In this document: positions 62,200 to 64,000 of the stretch, piece by piece
How the letters are laid out: every line of letters starts with the position of its first letter
How positions within the stretch are numbered: the stretch's first letter is position 1
Source of the DNA: Corallococcus soli
GTDB taxonomy: Bacteria; Myxococcota; Myxococcia; Myxococcales; Myxococcaceae
DNA length: 64,000 nt
Direction of reading: 5' to 3'
Assembly (NCBI RefSeq): GCF_014930455.1
Contig: NZ_JAAIYO010000007.1
Location: 403,432-467,431, forward strand
Notes under the pieces: generated by a model
The model's database searches: none
What the model saw: only the letters and a program-made list of their open reading frames with translations
Told to the model about the DNA's origin: nothing
Program-made: the position numbers and the translations under genes

Positions 62200-63867
62200 T
62201 CAGTCGTCTCCGTCGTCGATGATCATCGATTGGAGGGAAGGACGGTCCGAGTCATCCCAGCGCGTCCGGGCTTCAATGAACTGGCGCACCAGGGGCTCAA
62301 GATGCGCCCGTCGCTGCCGGAGGAAGTCCACGGACTCCCCCCGCCATAGCGATTCGAGCATGTCGGAGGTCAGCCCATGGCTGGCCAGTACCTCCGGGTC
62401 CGGAAGCGAGCGCTCCTCCAGCAGCGTCAGGACCGACGCCCCCGGCAGGGGAGGATGGAAGAGGAAGTTGAAGGGAGCCACGGCCTGGAGCGTCCGCTGG
62501 AGCAGCGACCCACGCACGGCCCACTCCGGGGTGCTCTCCAGGGGAATGATGTCCAGGAAGCCCTCGGTCTCGGAATCGAGCAGCTCGCCGGGCTCCAGGA
62601 CCGCTCCTGTCCGCAGGTGCCGCGGCTGAAGGGACAACAGGAGGATGCGAATCACCGGAGGCGGCTGAGCCACCTCGGGATTGGGGATGACCGGAAGCCC
62701 CGCCTCCAGCCACCAGGGAATCAGGGGGGCCCCCACCTGGGCCAGCATCGCCTGGATGGAGCGCTCTTCATCCGAGCGCATGGCCGAGACGACCTCGAGT
62801 GCTTCGGCGGGCTTGAGCACCCAACCGCCGAAGACGACGTGCCGCCAGAACCAGCGGGACAGCAGCTCCCTCGAACGGGGGGACGGCTCTGGGTGCAGTT
62901 GGAAGAACCGCGTCAACAGCACCAGCGAGTTCTCAGGCGAGGGCAGGAGCTTGAGGTGCGGAATGAAGGCATCGCGCTTGAGGAACACGATGGCGTCACG
63001 CAGCGCGCGCTCGGTGCGACGGACAGTTTCGGTGAAGTCGTCGTCCTGGTGCAACTGATGGTGATAGCTCCGCGTGAAGTCCAGTCCGCGCACAGCCAGG
63101 ACGGCGCGCAGCAACAGCGACTCCGGAACGGCGCCGAAGCCCAACTCCCGCAGTCCCTGCGCAACCGACTCCAGGCTGAGTGAGCGCGACCCCACGTACA
63201 GCGCATTGAAGACCTCTTCGTCGGTAAGAGGCCTCCCCGCCGTGTTGAGGCGCTTGAAGATGATGCGCAGCACCTTCTCGTCGGTGGTGTCCACGACGTA
63301 AGCGGGCACCTGGTACTCGCGGATGGCCTTGCCCAGTCGGATCGCAGCGCGGATGTGCTCCGGGTGCGCTTCACGGTCGGGGTAGCGGTTGAGCCAACCG
63401 AGCAGCGACTCGCTGTCCAACACCTCGTTCATCGGCAGCCAGTGCGCCGGGGGAACGACGTTGGTCAAAGGAGGCTGCAGTTCCTCCGTCTCCAGATCGA
63501 AGTAGAGGTGGAAGTCATCACGCCCCCCCGCCTCATCCCCATAGGCCGGATGCAACAGGACGCCCGCGAGCGCCGTCACCCGCTGCTGCCCATCCACGGC
63601 CCAGAGTCCCTGGCTGGTAGACGGAGCGTCGATGCGCACGGGTCCGAAACTCACGCTGGAGGCAGGAGCCTCACGCCGCCAGAACAACAGCGTCCCAATG
63701 GGGTAGCCCCGATACACGCTGTCCAGCAGATCGCGCACGTCCTCCGCGGTCCACCGGAGGGGCCGCTGGAAGTCGGGGATGCGCACCTCGCCGCGCCGAA
63801 CCCGGTCGAGCAGGTCCTCGATGCTGAAAGACTTCGTCTCCGGGCGCCGCGTCAGGAGGGAGGGCAT
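62200..63867 (-). CDS. DUF262-domain protein (GmrSD/ParB-like NTPase family), no HNH domain
   Basis: 555 residues from the ATG at 63867. The DUF262 core lies at about 14-230: IPDFQRPLRWTAEDVRDLLDSVYRGYPIGTL near 30-60, DGQQR (92-96) in LWAVDGQQRVTAL, and a FKRLNTAGRPLTDEEVFNALY block near 200. DUF262 occurs in the GmrS part of type IV restriction enzymes and in many defence proteins. The DUF1524 HNH nuclease common in the second half is not seen; the rest is helical and unrecognised. The stop is separated by three bases from the ATG of the HipA-methyltransferase gene (TGAGTCATG), implying coupled translation. Whether another gene precedes it lies outside the window. Confidence 0.82.
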   Translation of the reverse strand: MPSLLTRRPETKSFSIEDLLDRVRRGEVRIPDFQRPLRWTAEDVRDLLDSVYRGYPIGTLLFWRREAPASSVSFGPVRIDAPSTSQGLWAVDGQQRVTALAGVLLHPAYGDEAGGRDDFHLYFDLETEELQPPLTNVVPPAHWLPMNEVLDSESLLGWLNRYPDREAHPEHIRAAIRLGKAIREYQVPAYVVDTTDEKVLRIIFKRLNTAGRPLTDEEVFNALYVGSRSLSLESVAQGLRELGFGAVPESLLLRAVLAVRGLDFTRSYHHQLHQDDDFTETVRRTERALRDAIVFLKRDAFIPHLKLLPSPENSLVLLTRFFQLHPEPSPRSRELLSRWFWRHVVFGGWVLKPAEALEVVSAMRSDEERSIQAMLAQVGAPLIPWWLEAGLPVIPNPEVAQPPPVIRILLLSLQPRHLRTGAVLEPGELLDSETEGFLDIIPLESTPEWAVRGSLLQRTLQAVAPFNFLFHPPLPGASVLTLLEERSLPDPEVLASHGLTSDMLESLWRGESVDFLRQRRAHLEPLVRQFIEARTRWDDSDRPSLQSMIIDDGDD

Positions 63868-64000
63868 CGCGTGTCTCCTGCCTGGAACCTGTAGCCCGGA
63901 TCCGCACCAGCGCGAAGCGCTGCGAGGAAACCTCAGCAAGCAAGCATCCCAGCTTCGCGCGCGAGTGGCGGTGCTTCGGACGTTCCACCTGGCGCCGCAT

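Noticed and set aside
63868..64000. Open frame of 109 codons running to the window end
   Set aside because: Arg-rich with no recognisable motif, and it overlaps the DUF262 start in another frame; insufficient support.

Overview
This is a very GC-rich window (third codon positions almost always G or C) whose gene content points to a myxobacterium of the Myxococcaceae (Corallococcus/Myxococcus-like). The indicators are a DUF2378/TIGR02265 protein (a family known almost only from this group), eight Hanks-type Ser/Thr kinases, an FHA plus sigma-54 activator, a caspase-like protein run by an ECF sigma factor, DAG-rich lipoproteins and TPR/HEAT proteins. No rRNA, tRNA or CRISPR was recognised. The assignment rests on gene families, not on a search.

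Layout. 1-4.4 kb: end of a YfhO-like membrane protein and a short UvrA-like ABC ATPase. 4.4-8.0 kb: an overlapping operon ECF sigma > zinc-finger anti-sigma-like membrane protein > caspase-like protein, divergent from a Cys-rich lipoprotein. 8.0-24 kb: mostly housekeeping or hypothetical genes (SAM methyltransferase, Ap4A phosphorylase-like enzyme, TPR/TonB-C-like proteins, DUF4365, DUF2378, FUSC transporter, glycoside hydrolase, RluA-type pseudouridine synthase, MDR oxidoreductase). 23.3-28.3 kb: an operon of two GMC (cholesterol-oxidase-like) flavoproteins and an alpha/beta hydrolase.

28.7-40.5 kb: six paralogous receptor kinases (K1-K6) in tandem on the + strand. Each has an N-terminal kinase domain and a transmembrane helix; five of six then carry a Pro-rich linker and one or two copies of an unrecognised ~65-residue helical repeat outside the membrane. 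K4 has lost this part, and an intact 881-bp IS5-type element sits just downstream of it. K3-K6 share a promoter-like element (TTGRAA-N18-TATGGT) almost on top of the start codon.

40.5-50.9 kb: a nitronate-monooxygenase-like protein; an operon of an RTX-repeat protein with a C-terminal HExxH (NleD/M91-like) site, a lipoprotein and a spermidine-synthase-like enzyme; a secreted M23 endopeptidase followed by two HEAT-type proteins; a ZIP transporter; an FHA-bEBP regulator; and a small lipoprotein. 50.9-59.7 kb: two more kinases with degenerate cyclase-like regions, a Cys-rich lipoprotein, a strong inverted repeat and an OPT-family transporter.

60.2-63.9 kb: the most unusual locus. A DUF262 protein is followed after 3 bp by a HipA-type kinase that continues in frame into a complete class I SAM methyltransferase. 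The fusion point is a six-G tract beside a GTGA stop/start overlap, so the fusion may be one indel away from two coupled genes. No HipB-type antitoxin is visible.
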